A stretch of DNA of 24,958 nucleotides from Chitinophagaceae bacterium UBA4857 (GCA_002399735.1 DHEF01000045.1:196260-221217); one strand, 5' to 3'. Counted from the stretch's first letter, positions 1-8,152 are shown. Notes: a model not told the origin generated them from the sequence alone. Made by a program: numbers and translations.

Positions 1-56
1 ATTTTAATCGGAGAAACCTGCGTAAGCCCCGACATTTGTCGTGGGTAACTTTACTC

Positions 57-108
57 AGCATTGTGCAAGGTGCCCCCCGATGTATCGGGGTGGTACTGCA
101 ACAATGCT
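57..108. repeat. Imperfect 52-bp palindrome
   Basis: The arm at 57-81 begins AGCATTGT and ends CCCCGAT. The arm at 84-108 begins ATCGGGG and ends ACAATGCT. They pair with a few mismatches and bulges around a two-base centre, so either strand could fold into a long stem-loop. Its words GTACTGCA and CCCCGA recur in other spacers of this window. Confidence 0.65.
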
Positions 109-196
109 ATGCATCAATTAGGCTAATCCAATAACTAATCTCCAATTAATTCTATTTGGCATTATGCAAGTTTCTTATTTGTATAGTAAACCCTCA

Positions 197-228
197 TTTC
201 CAAATTTTCAAATCATCTAATTATCAAA
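197..228. repeat. Degenerate 8-nt tandem repeat, 4 units
   Basis: Four consecutive octamers are seen: TTTCCAAA, TTTTCAAA, TCATCTAA and TTATCAAA. The period is exactly eight. It belongs to the short-period arrays also present at 6972-7041, 8395-8422 and 10415-10446. Confidence 0.6.
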
Positions 229-282
229 TTGTAGTACCACGGTACAACCAAACCCGAATATATTAAATAAAATTCAGTCGTA

Positions 283-1032
283 TTAATTCCACAATGGTTT
301 TTTACCACTTGGTTTAGGGCCTCCTTTTGGTTTGTTAGAGAGTTTAATATTCTGACGGGGATCTGCTTTTGCTGTAAACTTGGAAAAATCGCTTACCGGA
401 ATATCATTCGGATCTACGGTATGTTCATGATGCTCGTTTGATAATAATGTATCAACAGGCACTGCTACCGGTGGTTTATTTATTTCTAAAGGTTGCGATA
501 CAATTAATTTATCGGGCGAAACAGATTCTTGTTTTGCTGATCTTTTAGTTGAAGTCTTTTTAGCTGTTTTCTTAGCTACAACTTTTTTAGGTACTGCCTT
601 TTTTGTCGCAGTCTTTTTAGGCGCAGCTTTTTTAACAGTCACTTTTTTTGCTGCGGCTTTCTTCGGTGATGCTTTTTTAGTAGCTACTTTCTTTGTAGCA
701 GACTTTTTAGATGCTGCTTTTTTAGGTGCAGATTTTTTTGTCGCAGTTTTTTTAGCGACTACCTTTTTAGGTGCAGCCTTTTTTGCTACTTTCTTTGTTG
801 CTGTTTTTTTAGTAGCTGTTTTTTTGCTAGCGACTTTTTTAACTGCTGTTTTCTTTTTAGGAGCAGCAGGCACTTTTGCTCCTTTTTCTTTTGCTTGGGA
901 TAAACCAATTGCAACTGCTTGTTTAGGGTTAGTTACTTTTTTATCGGATTGTCCACTGGTTAACTTACCTTTTTTCATTTTACGCATTGCCGTAGCAACT
1001 GATTTCTGTGCGGTTTTTGAATACTTAGCCAT
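283..1032 (-). CDS. DUF6496 protein with histone-H1-like KKxxx tail
   Basis: This 249-residue, very basic protein has three parts. Residues 1-58 match what I know of the DUF6496 family, including the KQAVAIGLSQAKEKGAK core near residue 37. Residues 59-160 are a Lys/Ala/Thr/Val repeat in which KK pairs recur every five residues, almost without a break from residue 65 to 155, with one four-residue slip at KK80-KK84. Residues 165-249 are mixed, with an acidic/His patch near 198-210 and a basic Gly/Pro end. The middle resembles the tails of bacterial H1-like proteins (HctB, AlgP type), so DNA or RNA binding is likely but inferred. There is no signal peptide. The start is the natural ATG, followed at once by the DUF6496 motif. 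The gene appears monocistronic. The repeat makes its length prone to slippage between strains. Confidence 0.85.
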   Translation of the reverse strand: MAKYSKTAQKSVATAMRKMKKGKLTSGQSDKKVTNPKQAVAIGLSQAKEKGAKVPAAPKKKTAVKKVASKKTATKKTATKKVAKKAAPKKVVAKKTATKKSAPKKAASKKSATKKVATKKASPKKAAAKKVTVKKAAPKKTATKKAVPKKVVAKKTAKKTSTKRSAKQESVSPDKLIVSQPLEINKPPVAVPVDTLLSNEHHEHTVDPNDIPVSDFSKFTAKADPRQNIKLSNKPKGGPKPSGKKPLWN

Positions 1033-1347
1033 AAATCATACTGTTTTAAAATGATTGAATAGAAAGTAAAGTGACTTATGTTAATAAAGTTTTCAAAAAC
1101 CATACCATTGCATTAATTGTAGGATTCTTACATTGGGTGAGGGATAGCAGCGGCATCCTTTTGCGAAGCGTTGGCAATGGCAGCGCAGGGCAAAAGATAT
1201 AGCATAACCGAGTGATTAAAGCAATAAAATTGCTTTATGCGAAGGTTACTAACGCAGTTACCCGACCCGTAGGGACACCCCCATCATTAATTTTTATTAA
1301 AATTTACACTGTAATTGTGTTATGAAAGACTAAAGAGAAAATATAAA
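1033..1347. other. Intergenic region with a multi-hairpin element
   Basis: No gene was found in these 315 bases, which lie between the stop of the epimerase gene and the start of the DUF6496 gene, both on the minus strand. About 1141-1275 forms a compact block of nested inverted repeats (described separately). The rest is AT-rich with no recognisable promoter box. Confidence 0.55.
1141..1275. repeat. Structured intergenic element, possible RNA motif
   Basis: Several inverted repeats sit in series. ATCCTTTTGC (1155-1164) pairs with GCAAAAGAT (1190-1198) with one bulge. GCGTTG (1168-1173) pairs with CAGCGC (1181-1186) inside it. AAAGCAAT (1218-1225) pairs perfectly with ATTGCTTT (1229-1236). 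The block ends in CCCGACCCGTAGGGA (1261-1275). From memory, blocks opening with GGGATAG and closing with CCCGACCCGTAGGGA are frequent near gene ends in Flavobacteriia and relatives, so it is probably a dispersed Bacteroidota element. A link to the Rfam Flavo-1 motif is only a guess. Confidence 0.5.
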
Positions 1348-2214
1348 TTATTGTAAAGCCACCGTCCATGTTTTTTGAAAACTGCCTTGCGGTTGTAATG
1401 TTTCAATGCCTTCTTTATCGGATAATTGTTGGTTAGCATCTACTCTATCGGCAATACCACACCAAGGCTCAATACAAATAAAATCGGCACCTTTTGCAGC
1501 CCACAGACCCAGGTAATTAAAACCGGGAAAATTAAATGTAAGTGACTTGTTGGTTTTATCGCTTGCCAATGTAAGGGCATTGGATTGCAGGTGTTTAAAC
1601 ACCAATGCATCTTTAGCAAACAATTCTTTTGTAAGCGGCAGTTTGCTGGTATTATCCAATAACGGCAACGGTGTATTTTCTATTAAGCCATCGGGAGAAA
1701 TTGGCCAACGGCCGGCCGTTTCTTTTTGATTGAATTGTAAAAAATAATCGTTATAATTTGTATTTGCGGCAATGGGTAACTTAAATGCAGGATGCCCGCC
1801 TACAGAGAAATACAAAACATCATTACCGGTGTTTTGTACATGGTAAGTTACATGTAGTGCATTATTAACCAAAGAATATACAATGATGAATTTAAAGGCA
1901 AAAGGATAAACGATATGCGTAGATTCATCATCGGTTAATTGCAGGCTGATACGATCAGTAAGTTGCTCGATTACTGTAAAGTTTTTATCGCGGGCAAAAC
2001 CATGCCTTGGTAATTGGTATGCATTATTGTTGTGGTAGTAAGTATTATTTTTTAATGTACCAATTATAGGAAATAGAACGGGCGAATGTTTTGGCCATGC
2101 TTCGGCAGCAGGCCACATATAATCGTCGCCGGTAGCTAATAGAATTAAACTACTTAGTTCGGCTCCTTTGGTTAATATAGTGGCTTGCAGTATGTCGTTG
2201 CTGATAGTGTACAT
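1348..2214 (-). CDS. Aldose 1-epimerase family protein (LacX-like)
   Basis: The 288 residues are the usual length for LacX/YeaD-type mutarotases. Visible landmarks are PRHGFAR (H71), GGHPAF (H141) and IEPWCGIAD (E249). By family knowledge a His acts as general acid and a Glu as base in interconverting alpha and beta anomers of hexoses, and H141 and E249 are the likely pair. There is no signal peptide, so the protein is cytoplasmic. It is the last gene of a three-gene minus-strand operon, with its start 8 bases after the stop of the glycoside hydrolase gene. That context suggests it equilibrates the sugar released by that enzyme or processed after its import. The exact substrate cannot be read from the sequence. 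Confidence 0.9.
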   Translation of the reverse strand: MYTISNDILQATILTKGAELSSLILLATGDDYMWPAAEAWPKHSPVLFPIIGTLKNNTYYHNNNAYQLPRHGFARDKNFTVIEQLTDRISLQLTDDESTHIVYPFAFKFIIVYSLVNNALHVTYHVQNTGNDVLYFSVGGHPAFKLPIAANTNYNDYFLQFNQKETAGRWPISPDGLIENTPLPLLDNTSKLPLTKELFAKDALVFKHLQSNALTLASDKTNKSLTFNFPGFNYLGLWAAKGADFICIEPWCGIADRVDANQQLSDKEGIETLQPQGSFQKTWTVALQ

Positions 2215-2222
2215 ACTGCAAT

Positions 2223-5200
2223 TTATTTATTTTTTAGCAGCAATAACCAACCTTTATTTTTTTCAACAGGTATAGTATCAGTTGGTGCAAATGTCTTTTC
2301 GATTTGAAAATTTGTGACAGCCGGTGCGTATAATACAGCGTTGGCGGGGTTAATACCTAGTAACTCCCAATTAATGTTGAGTTGTACATTGGTATTATCG
2401 TTTGCCCAACTTGCAATGGAAATAAGCGTAACACCTTTCTTTTTGTACACGGTTGCCAATACTTTTTCATTGTTGGTTTTAACGGGACAATTAGGGCTCC
2501 AGTAACCAATCATCTCAGACTGCTGAATACCAAAACTATCCCACAATTTCCAGATAGGCCTTGGGTCGGCATTGGCACTCCAGGGTAAGCGGTTGGTAAT
2601 ACCATAAATCATACCCCGCCATGGGTTGCCACCACCTTCCAGCATTTCGCCCATTAAACCAAATGGAATACCGCTGATTTCCGTCATGTAAAAATCCGGG
2701 CTATTTTTTTCATAGTCGAAATATTCGCCAAACCATAAACGGTTTAAGTAAGGAAAATGTTCCATGTACAGATTAGCACTATTGTTAAAACCATCACTTT
2801 TGTTGTACTGATTGGCAGAATGCAGATCGATGATACCTGGTTTATTATTTTGTGTAAGTACACGCTTAACCCGTTTCATGGTAATGCGATCAAACGCAAC
2901 ATCATCTAAATAAATACCATCAATACCTACATTTTTAGTAAGCCAGTTCATCCCTTCAACATAGTAATTATGCCAACGGCTCATACCACTGTTAATAATG
3001 GCAGCATCTTTATTTTCGGGAACAAACCAGGCAGCGATGTAATCATTTTTTACATGCTCCTGTAACCAGCTAAAACCACCACCCTTGCCGGGTGAATATA
3101 TTTCATGTCCAAGACTGCGCAATGGAAATGTTTCGTAAGCTTTGTTGGATAACTCACGAACGGTATTGTATATTTTTACTTTTAAGCCTTTTTGATGCGC
3201 TTCATCAATATAAGCTTTCATTCTTTTCCATTCGATAAACGGATAGTTTATCCATGGGTTAATTGCATTGGCATGGTGAATATTGACAACTGTGGCACCG
3301 GTAGCTTTAATGGTGTCAATTTCTTTATAACGATGATAATACCTATCGGCCCATTGTTGTTGCGTATTTAGTGTATGAAAAGGTGTTAACAACAACGTGA
3401 AATTATAAAATAAGGTTTCACCTTTTTTTAATTCACGGGAACCACTGTACGCATTTACCAAAACTGAACTGCCTTTTTTAAATACATTTACCCCACCCTT
3501 ACTATTATTACCCCATGAAACAGGTAGTAGCAAAGGTTTTTGCAGGTAAAAATTGGTATTAAGCGGACGTACATAATGTTCATCACGCAAGGAAAATTGT
3601 ACACCTACATTTACATCGCCTAACCATGCGCCATCCTGGTTTTTGTTGGCAACATCCCATTTCCATAAAACAGAATCCGGACGCAGGCCTCCTTTTAAAC
3701 CAAAACCCATGAGGTATTTGGCATGTTGCGGTTGTACAGGCATATGAAAATTAATATCGCTTAAAGAAATATCATCCAATGCAGTAACCTTAACCTCATA
3801 TGCCAGAAATCCATCAAACTCCAGGCTGGCGTTTACCTGCATTTGTAATTTATCGGTATTAGCGGTAGCCTGCCATTTAACTGTGCCAGGGTCTTTTGTT
3901 GTAAATGTTACACCGGAAAATTGTGGTGTAATTTTTTGATTTCCGTCCGTAAAATAAAAATGCATAGGCTCGGCCAACAAATTATAAGCTTGTGCGCCTA
4001 CACTCGTCATTTCGGGTGTAAAGTAACTTTGTATTTGTGCCGGAAAACCATCTTTACCAATTAGGAGTTTACGCCCCAGTAAGCTAACCGTTGTATCGCT
4101 AACCTGTAAAGCTGTATAAGGTGCTATTACTGTATTTTCCTGCGCCAGGGTTGAGTTTAGCCATTGCAGGCGGGTTTGTTTTTCAGGATTATTAATACCA
4201 CGGTCTTTTGCTGTATTATTACTAACCTGTATTTGAATAGTGATAATTGTTGGCGGCTGGTTATTGGCCGTTACGGTTGCCGTACCCTTGTAGGTACCGG
4301 CTGCAATAGCCACCGGAATATTTACCATACACCACATAGGTTGAATCATACCTGCTGCAACTGCTACCTGTTTTGTAAGAACCTCTGCCTTATAGTTAAT
4401 ACCATCCGTATTTAAACAGTTAATCGCATTTGCTTTAATAATACCGTTAGCTGACTTTAAATCGGAAAACTTCACCTGAACATTTTCTAATGCTGTTTGT
4501 GCCCAAATACCTAGTTGGTAGCTGTAGTTTTCGCCTTTATCGGCATTACCGGTAAAACTGTTTGTTAATTTTTTTTGTGTCCACCTATAGGGAATATTAT
4601 CCTGCATTTTTATGGGATATATTCTGTCTTCAGGAAAAACGATATAGGCTTTGTTTGTAGCTGCTGCTTTAATTTTTTGTTGTTCATCCGCAGTAGCAAT
4701 AAAATTCATGGGATAAAAACTGTTAAATGCATCAACCGACTGGTAAGCCAATACATTAGCTGTGGCAAATTTTGTAGCACTGCCAGCGGTTGTATACCAA
4801 CTGCTATTAGTTTTTGCCGCGGTTAAATAAACACCTTTGGGATAATTTGACCTGCCCTCATTTGTATAAGGCAAATAATACACAAAATATTTTCCAGGGC
4901 CGGATATTGGTTCAAACAATATTTCACCTTTTTCGGCCGTAATATTTTGTGCCAATACATTTGACACCGGTGAATTATCTTTTTCACTTACCACGATAAT
5001 TTTTTTATCGGCAGGTTGTTTGTCCGAACGACGCCATGGAATAATGGCTTTGGCAACTTGTTTATTGGCCGCATAACCTGTTGCCATTACAGCTACTACA
5101 AAACGGTGATTACCCAAGCTATCAGCATCCCAGGTATTGTTGCCGTTTTGGTATTGCATAGATTGCGCATTAACCGTAGTCGTTAAAACAATCAGCAATA

Positions 5201-5237
5201 AACCAATAACAACTTGGGTAAGAGACATACTTTTCAT
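2223..5237 (-). CDS. Secreted GH123-like glycoside hydrolase domain protein (DUF6067 type)
   Basis: This 1004-residue protein starts with a Sec signal peptide (hydrophobic 8-22, likely cleaved after VNA24). The first half is beta-rich, as in GH123 N-terminal modules. The second half reads like a TIM-barrel hydrolase, with motifs I associate with the large Bacteroidota family once called DUF6067: KIYNTVRELSN, RSLGHEIY, RWHNYYVEG, DGIYLDDVAFDR (D773-R784), EISGIPFGLMGEML and NPWRGM. The acidic pair D778/D779 is a candidate for the active site, but the catalytic residues are not proven. Likely role: periplasmic or surface hydrolysis of a host, algal or microbial glycan. It starts 12 bases after the stop of the DUF3472 gene and is followed by the epimerase gene. 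No SusC/SusD pair is visible, so this is not a standard polysaccharide utilisation locus within the window. Confidence 0.8.
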   Translation of the reverse strand: MKSMSLTQVVIGLLLIVLTTTVNAQSMQYQNGNNTWDADSLGNHRFVVAVMATGYAANKQVAKAIIPWRRSDKQPADKKIIVVSEKDNSPVSNVLAQNITAEKGEILFEPISGPGKYFVYYLPYTNEGRSNYPKGVYLTAAKTNSSWYTTAGSATKFATANVLAYQSVDAFNSFYPMNFIATADEQQKIKAAATNKAYIVFPEDRIYPIKMQDNIPYRWTQKKLTNSFTGNADKGENYSYQLGIWAQTALENVQVKFSDLKSANGIIKANAINCLNTDGINYKAEVLTKQVAVAAGMIQPMWCMVNIPVAIAAGTYKGTATVTANNQPPTIITIQIQVSNNTAKDRGINNPEKQTRLQWLNSTLAQENTVIAPYTALQVSDTTVSLLGRKLLIGKDGFPAQIQSYFTPEMTSVGAQAYNLLAEPMHFYFTDGNQKITPQFSGVTFTTKDPGTVKWQATANTDKLQMQVNASLEFDGFLAYEVKVTALDDISLSDINFHMPVQPQHAKYLMGFGLKGGLRPDSVLWKWDVANKNQDGAWLGDVNVGVQFSLRDEHYVRPLNTNFYLQKPLLLPVSWGNNSKGGVNVFKKGSSVLVNAYSGSRELKKGETLFYNFTLLLTPFHTLNTQQQWADRYYHRYKEIDTIKATGATVVNIHHANAINPWINYPFIEWKRMKAYIDEAHQKGLKVKIYNTVRELSNKAYETFPLRSLGHEIYSPGKGGGFSWLQEHVKNDYIAAWFVPENKDAAIINSGMSRWHNYYVEGMNWLTKNVGIDGIYLDDVAFDRITMKRVKRVLTQNNKPGIIDLHSANQYNKSDGFNNSANLYMEHFPYLNRLWFGEYFDYEKNSPDFYMTEISGIPFGLMGEMLEGGGNPWRGMIYGITNRLPWSANADPRPIWKLWDSFGIQQSEMIGYWSPNCPVKTNNEKVLATVYKKKGVTLISIASWANDNTNVQLNINWELLGINPANAVLYAPAVTNFQIEKTFAPTDTIPVEKNKGWLLLLKNK

Positions 5238-5249
5238 GTTACAGGTATT

Positions 5250-6581
5250 TTAATCCAATGTTGTAAAATCAATAACCGGTGGTGTTTTTTGTGGTACAAA
5301 ATCATGTTGACTATCCACTTGCAGGCTACTGTTAAAGAAACCACAGTTACGCATAAAGGGTTTATTGTTTTGTACGCCACCGTCATAATCCACACGGTAT
5401 TTTTTACGGCCGGTATTATCAACGGATACTTTTAATTTGTCAACAGCTTTCCATTCACCCGATGCAGTACGCATCCACTGGTTTTGGTAATACGCCATAC
5501 GACTTATATTTCCGGTAGCCGGATTAAAGTTTTCTAAGAAAGAATGAAAACGGGTTAAATAAGTATGGGTTTTAGGGCGACTGAAGCTGGCTATTAAACG
5601 CCATTGGCCTTCCTCGGGTGCAAAAAAGTAAGCGGTATAATTGGTGTAGTTATTTGCTACCGGTACACCACGTAACAAAAATTTATAACTGTTACCGGCT
5701 TTCCAGTTAAAACGTAAAAAACTTTGTCCGCCGGAGCCTTCGTTGCCAAATTCACCGGTGTTTACATCCTTGCCTTTTTTTAATAAAATAATCTTTTGGT
5801 CGTCAGGTATTTCTTTGGGATTATCGGTGCTAAAAGGGCTCCATACCGAAAATAAAACCCTGCGTTCGGTAGCCGAATTTACTTGCATACCAAAATAACC
5901 TTCACCAAAACCATTCGCCATGTAATAAGAACCTATTACATCATTTTTTTCAGGCACATTTATTTCGCTGTAATACCATTCAATATTTTTCTCTTTGTTT
6001 AAATCGTAGTTAAGATGAACAGATGGACCGCGACGGCCCCAATAAAAAAAGTTTCCTTCATTATTTTTTACGTACTGCGTATTCGCATCAACAGCGGTGC
6101 CTTTTATTTTTATGCCGGTAACACTGGCAAACTGCTCCCCCGTTTTGCTGATGCCTTTGCAATTAATTTGTAAATAACCGGCTTTTGTAATTTGCCATTC
6201 GCCGGCTTCAAAACTTTGTTCGGCATTGCCGGATAAGTTTACCTTTTTATTTTTACCATTTATGCTTATTTCAACCGTAGCCGTATTACCACCGGCATTG
6301 GCGACTAAAGCTAATTGCAATGTGCCAGGCTTATCCAGCTTTACAAATGTGCTGAACACAGCATCAGTACTCTGCCAGTTGCGCCAACCATCATTTCGCA
6401 CTTCTTCTCTACTTTTTTCAGGTTTGGTTACCCATGAGTTACCACCAACAGGAATGGTTTGCCATTCATCGTTAATTGATAACTGATTGATTGTTATAGT
6501 AGCATTATTGGTAATCGCAGGTTTAATACCGGGCATTAACAGGCCAACGCCTATCAAGCCTAACAAGTTTAATACTTTCAT
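5250..6581 (-). CDS. Exported DUF5077/DUF3472 protein
   Basis: This 443-residue protein begins with a hydrophobic leader (about residues 3-18) without a lipobox Cys, so it is probably exported. Residues about 35-165 fit DUF5077, a beta-sandwich resembling carbohydrate-binding modules. Residues about 185-360 fit DUF3472 (YYSEINVPE, YYMANGFGEGYFGMQVNS and WSPFSTDNP are typical). The two domains commonly occur together in Bacteroidota carbohydrate gene clusters. Biochemical function is unknown, and sugar binding or a lyase/hydrolase accessory role is inference. It is the first gene of the minus-strand operon with the GH123-like enzyme and the epimerase. A 16-base near-palindrome lies 45-60 bases upstream of its start. 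The C-terminal end has no T9SS signature. Confidence 0.85.
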   Translation of the reverse strand: MKVLNLLGLIGVGLLMPGIKPAITNNATITINQLSINDEWQTIPVGGNSWVTKPEKSREEVRNDGWRNWQSTDAVFSTFVKLDKPGTLQLALVANAGGNTATVEISINGKNKKVNLSGNAEQSFEAGEWQITKAGYLQINCKGISKTGEQFASVTGIKIKGTAVDANTQYVKNNEGNFFYWGRRGPSVHLNYDLNKEKNIEWYYSEINVPEKNDVIGSYYMANGFGEGYFGMQVNSATERRVLFSVWSPFSTDNPKEIPDDQKIILLKKGKDVNTGEFGNEGSGGQSFLRFNWKAGNSYKFLLRGVPVANNYTNYTAYFFAPEEGQWRLIASFSRPKTHTYLTRFHSFLENFNPATGNISRMAYYQNQWMRTASGEWKAVDKLKVSVDNTGRKKYRVDYDGGVQNNKPFMRNCGFFNSSLQVDSQHDFVPQKTPPVIDFTTLD

Positions 6582-6625
6582 TTTTAAATTATTTCTACTG
6601 TATAAATAAGGCAGGTAAAATGGAT

Positions 6626-6641
6626 GGTTTGCATGCTAACC
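6626..6641. promoter_or_regulatory. Candidate operator upstream of the sugar operon
   Basis: GGTTTGCATGCTAACC is a 16-base palindrome with one mismatched pair and a GCATGC centre. It lies 45-60 bases upstream of the start of the DUF3472 gene, where a regulator of the three-gene operon could bind. No regulator gene is adjacent, and a good -7 box is not visible, so this is tentative. Confidence 0.3.
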
Positions 6642-6732
6642 CTGTGAAGTTAGTATTATGTTTTATACAGAAATCACGCAAACGATTGGGTGATTTTTTG
6701 GGGGGAGTTTTTGAAATGTAGTAAAGAAATTG

Positions 6733-6776
6733 CCACAGTGTTACACGGAGTCTTTGCACAGAGTAACGCAGAGTGA
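6733..6776. repeat. CACAGAGT-type micro-repeat
   Basis: Three related nonamers (ACACGGAGT, GCACAGAGT, ACGCAGAGT) follow CCACAGTGTT in a purine-biased stretch. From memory, similar CACAGAG-rich spacers are found in many unrelated bacterial genomes. No function is known to me. Confidence 0.4.
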
Positions 6777-6971
6777 GAACAAGAATAAGTTATAGTCACT
6801 ATAACATGCTTCTATTTACTTAATAACAAGTAAGATGTTTTATGTTGTTTACTTACTAATAATTTGAATGAGTGTATCAGTTATTTTATTTACACTATAT
6901 TTCATTAAGATAAGGATGCGACAAGAATGAGCTTTACACAAAACTGTAGCTAAAATTGTACGATCTGTCTC

Positions 6972-7041
6972 ATATCGCAATTCTTATATCGCAATTCTTA
7001 TATCTCAATTCTTATATCTCAATTCTAACCTCTCAATTCTG
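6972..7041. repeat. Tandem array of five 14-nt units abutting a stop codon
   Basis: Units on the plus strand are ATATCGCAATTCTT twice, ATATCTCAATTCTT, ATATCTCAATTCTA and ACCTCTCAATTCTG. Spacing is exactly 14 bases, and the array ends at the base before the DUF2027 gene stop codon (7042). Divergence increases toward the gene. The same core, TCTCAATTC, recurs in two 14-nt units near the end of the permease gene (8395-8422). Confidence 0.8.
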
Positions 7042-8067
7042 TTAATACTGAAACCATATTTCCGTAGCACCGTAACCATAATTTGGATGATATTGATTGA
7101 CGAAGGACTTTACTTCTTTTTTTAAGCGCAGGTTTTCATGTATATCGTTGCGTAAACGCCCCTCGCCTACACCATGTATAATAATTAAGGAGGGTTGACG
7201 ATGTGCCACTGCCAGATCGTAATATTTTTCAAATGTTTGTAACTGCAAAGTAAGCATTTCAAAATTGCTCATCTTTTTCCAGTTGTCGGTTAATTTATCA
7301 ATATGCAGATCCACCAGGCTACGGGCAGGCTCTAAATATTCCCTGGCTTCGCTGGCTTTGTACACTTTGTAACCTTTGGCGGTTAGCTTTTCAAGGCCCA
7401 AGCTTTCTACTAAATCTTCCTGTTTATCGGGATAGGTTTCAAATAACAGATGCGAGAACATAGCCTCGTTGTTTTGCCTTATTTTTTCAATAGCGTTAAA
7501 TAGTTGCTTAGGCTTTAGTTTTACCTGCGTTTCGTAATAAGGTGCTTTACCTTTTTGTTCTACCGTGAGACTAAACTGAAAGTTAAAAACCGGACTATCA
7601 TTTATATCCGAAAAAGGAATATCGTGTAAATAAAAATCCTGAAAGGGCTGAATATTGTTTTTTAATTCAAAATCTTTTTCACCTAAAAAGAATAACTGGT
7701 AGTAAAAATTATAAGCTGTTTTGGTACGGTTTATTACATGAATTTTTAACGACTCTACTATATCATCACCAAACTCATCCGTGTCCATAATCGGAATAAA
7801 ACTCAGCCAGATACCATCTTCCTTTCTATCGCCAATATTTACCTTTTTTTCCTTGGGTAAGTCTTCCAGTTTTTTCTTAACCGGTATGTTTTGTATTTTC
7901 TTTTGTGTAAATCGTTTAAAATAAGGAAAATCAATCTGGTCTAAATAAACAGGAAATCGTACACCACGGATCTCTACCAGCACCATTTTGTCGTTAATAA
8001 ATTCCACCACTTTTCCTTCCTCATCAGTCTGTAACACTATAATCGTATCGCCAATTTGATATTTCAT
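7042..8067 (-). CDS. DUF2027 and Smr domain protein (MutS2-like C-terminus)
   Basis: This 341-residue cytoplasmic protein starts with a small beta-barrel-like domain (1-50, MKYQIGDTIIVLQ and ...RFPVYL), which is followed by a charged linker. The central DUF2027 region spans about 80-190. A helical stretch leads to a C-terminal Smr domain at 250-341. Smr landmarks are VDLHIDKL (252), IIHGVGEGRLRNDI (296-309) and GYGATEIWF (331-339), that is, the DLH, HGxGxGxLR and GAT signatures. Smr domains of MutS2 and stand-alone Smr proteins act as nucleases or nucleic acid binders, and roles in recombination suppression or ribosome rescue are known for relatives. Which applies here is unknown. Full length, own promoter, and no MutS ATPase part. 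A perfect -7 box lies just upstream. Confidence 0.88.
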   Translation of the reverse strand: MKYQIGDTIIVLQTDEEGKVVEFINDKMVLVEIRGVRFPVYLDQIDFPYFKRFTQKKIQNIPVKKKLEDLPKEKKVNIGDRKEDGIWLSFIPIMDTDEFGDDIVESLKIHVINRTKTAYNFYYQLFFLGEKDFELKNNIQPFQDFYLHDIPFSDINDSPVFNFQFSLTVEQKGKAPYYETQVKLKPKQLFNAIEKIRQNNEAMFSHLLFETYPDKQEDLVESLGLEKLTAKGYKVYKASEAREYLEPARSLVDLHIDKLTDNWKKMSNFEMLTLQLQTFEKYYDLAVAHRQPSLIIIHGVGEGRLRNDIHENLRLKKEVKSFVNQYHPNYGYGATEIWFQY

Positions 8068-8096
8068 AAATAACTAAAAACTAAAAAATTTATAGG

Positions 8097-8104
8097 CAAA
8101 GGTA
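8097..8104 (-). promoter_or_regulatory. Putative -7 box for the DUF2027/Smr gene
   Basis: On the minus strand the sequence is TACCTTTG, a perfect match to the Bacteroidota primary sigma -7 consensus TAnnTTTG. It lies 30 bases before the ATG at 8067, giving a leader of roughly 25 bases. The -33 TTG is not well placed, so the call rests on the -7 box and position. Confidence 0.5.
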
Positions 8105-8132
8105 GGACAATTTGGAAATTACCTCACCCCAA

Positions 8133-8152
8133 CCCTCTCCTAAAGGAGAGGG
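8133..8152. repeat. REP-like hairpin
   Basis: CCCTCTCC and GGAGAGGG form a perfect 8-bp stem around TAAA, preceded by CCTCACCCCAA. I recognise this as a hairpin repeat scattered through many bacterial genomes. It lies between the permease stop and the DUF2027 start, so it could help end permease transcription, although no T-run follows on either strand. Confidence 0.55.

Larger units (their letters stand above)
1..282. other. Intergenic region with palindromes and an 8-nt tandem array
   Basis: No gene was found. The first 110 bases are strongly structured: a small hairpin at 27-45 (CGACA-TT-TGTCG core) and a long imperfect palindrome at 57-108. A short period-8 array lies at 197-228. The region lies downstream of the minus-strand gene ending at 283, so part of it may be that gene's 3' untranslated region. 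No convincing T-tailed terminator is visible. Confidence 0.6.
6582..7041. other. Intergenic region: operator-like palindrome and several repeats
   Basis: No gene was found in these 460 bases. From left to right it holds the near-palindrome at 6626-6641, a purine/pyrimidine-rich stretch with T6 and G6 runs near 6690-6710, imperfect direct repeats of the form ACACGGAGT / GCACAGAGT / ACGCAGAGT (6733-6776), a perfect 7-bp hairpin GTTATAG-TCA-CTATAAC (6789-6805), and five 14-nt tandem units abutting the next gene's stop (6972-7041). Confidence 0.6.

Noticed and set aside
1..110. tRNA or small RNA gene at the left edge
   Set aside because: The hairpins do not form a cloverleaf, and no T-loop (GGTTCRA-like) or acceptor stem is found.
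824..1054. Plus-strand reading frame opposite the DUF6496 gene
   Set aside because: It is an antisense shadow of the low-complexity Lys-rich region and matches no family.
6972..7041. CRISPR array
   Set aside because: The units are contiguous 14-mers without spacers, and no cas genes are nearby.
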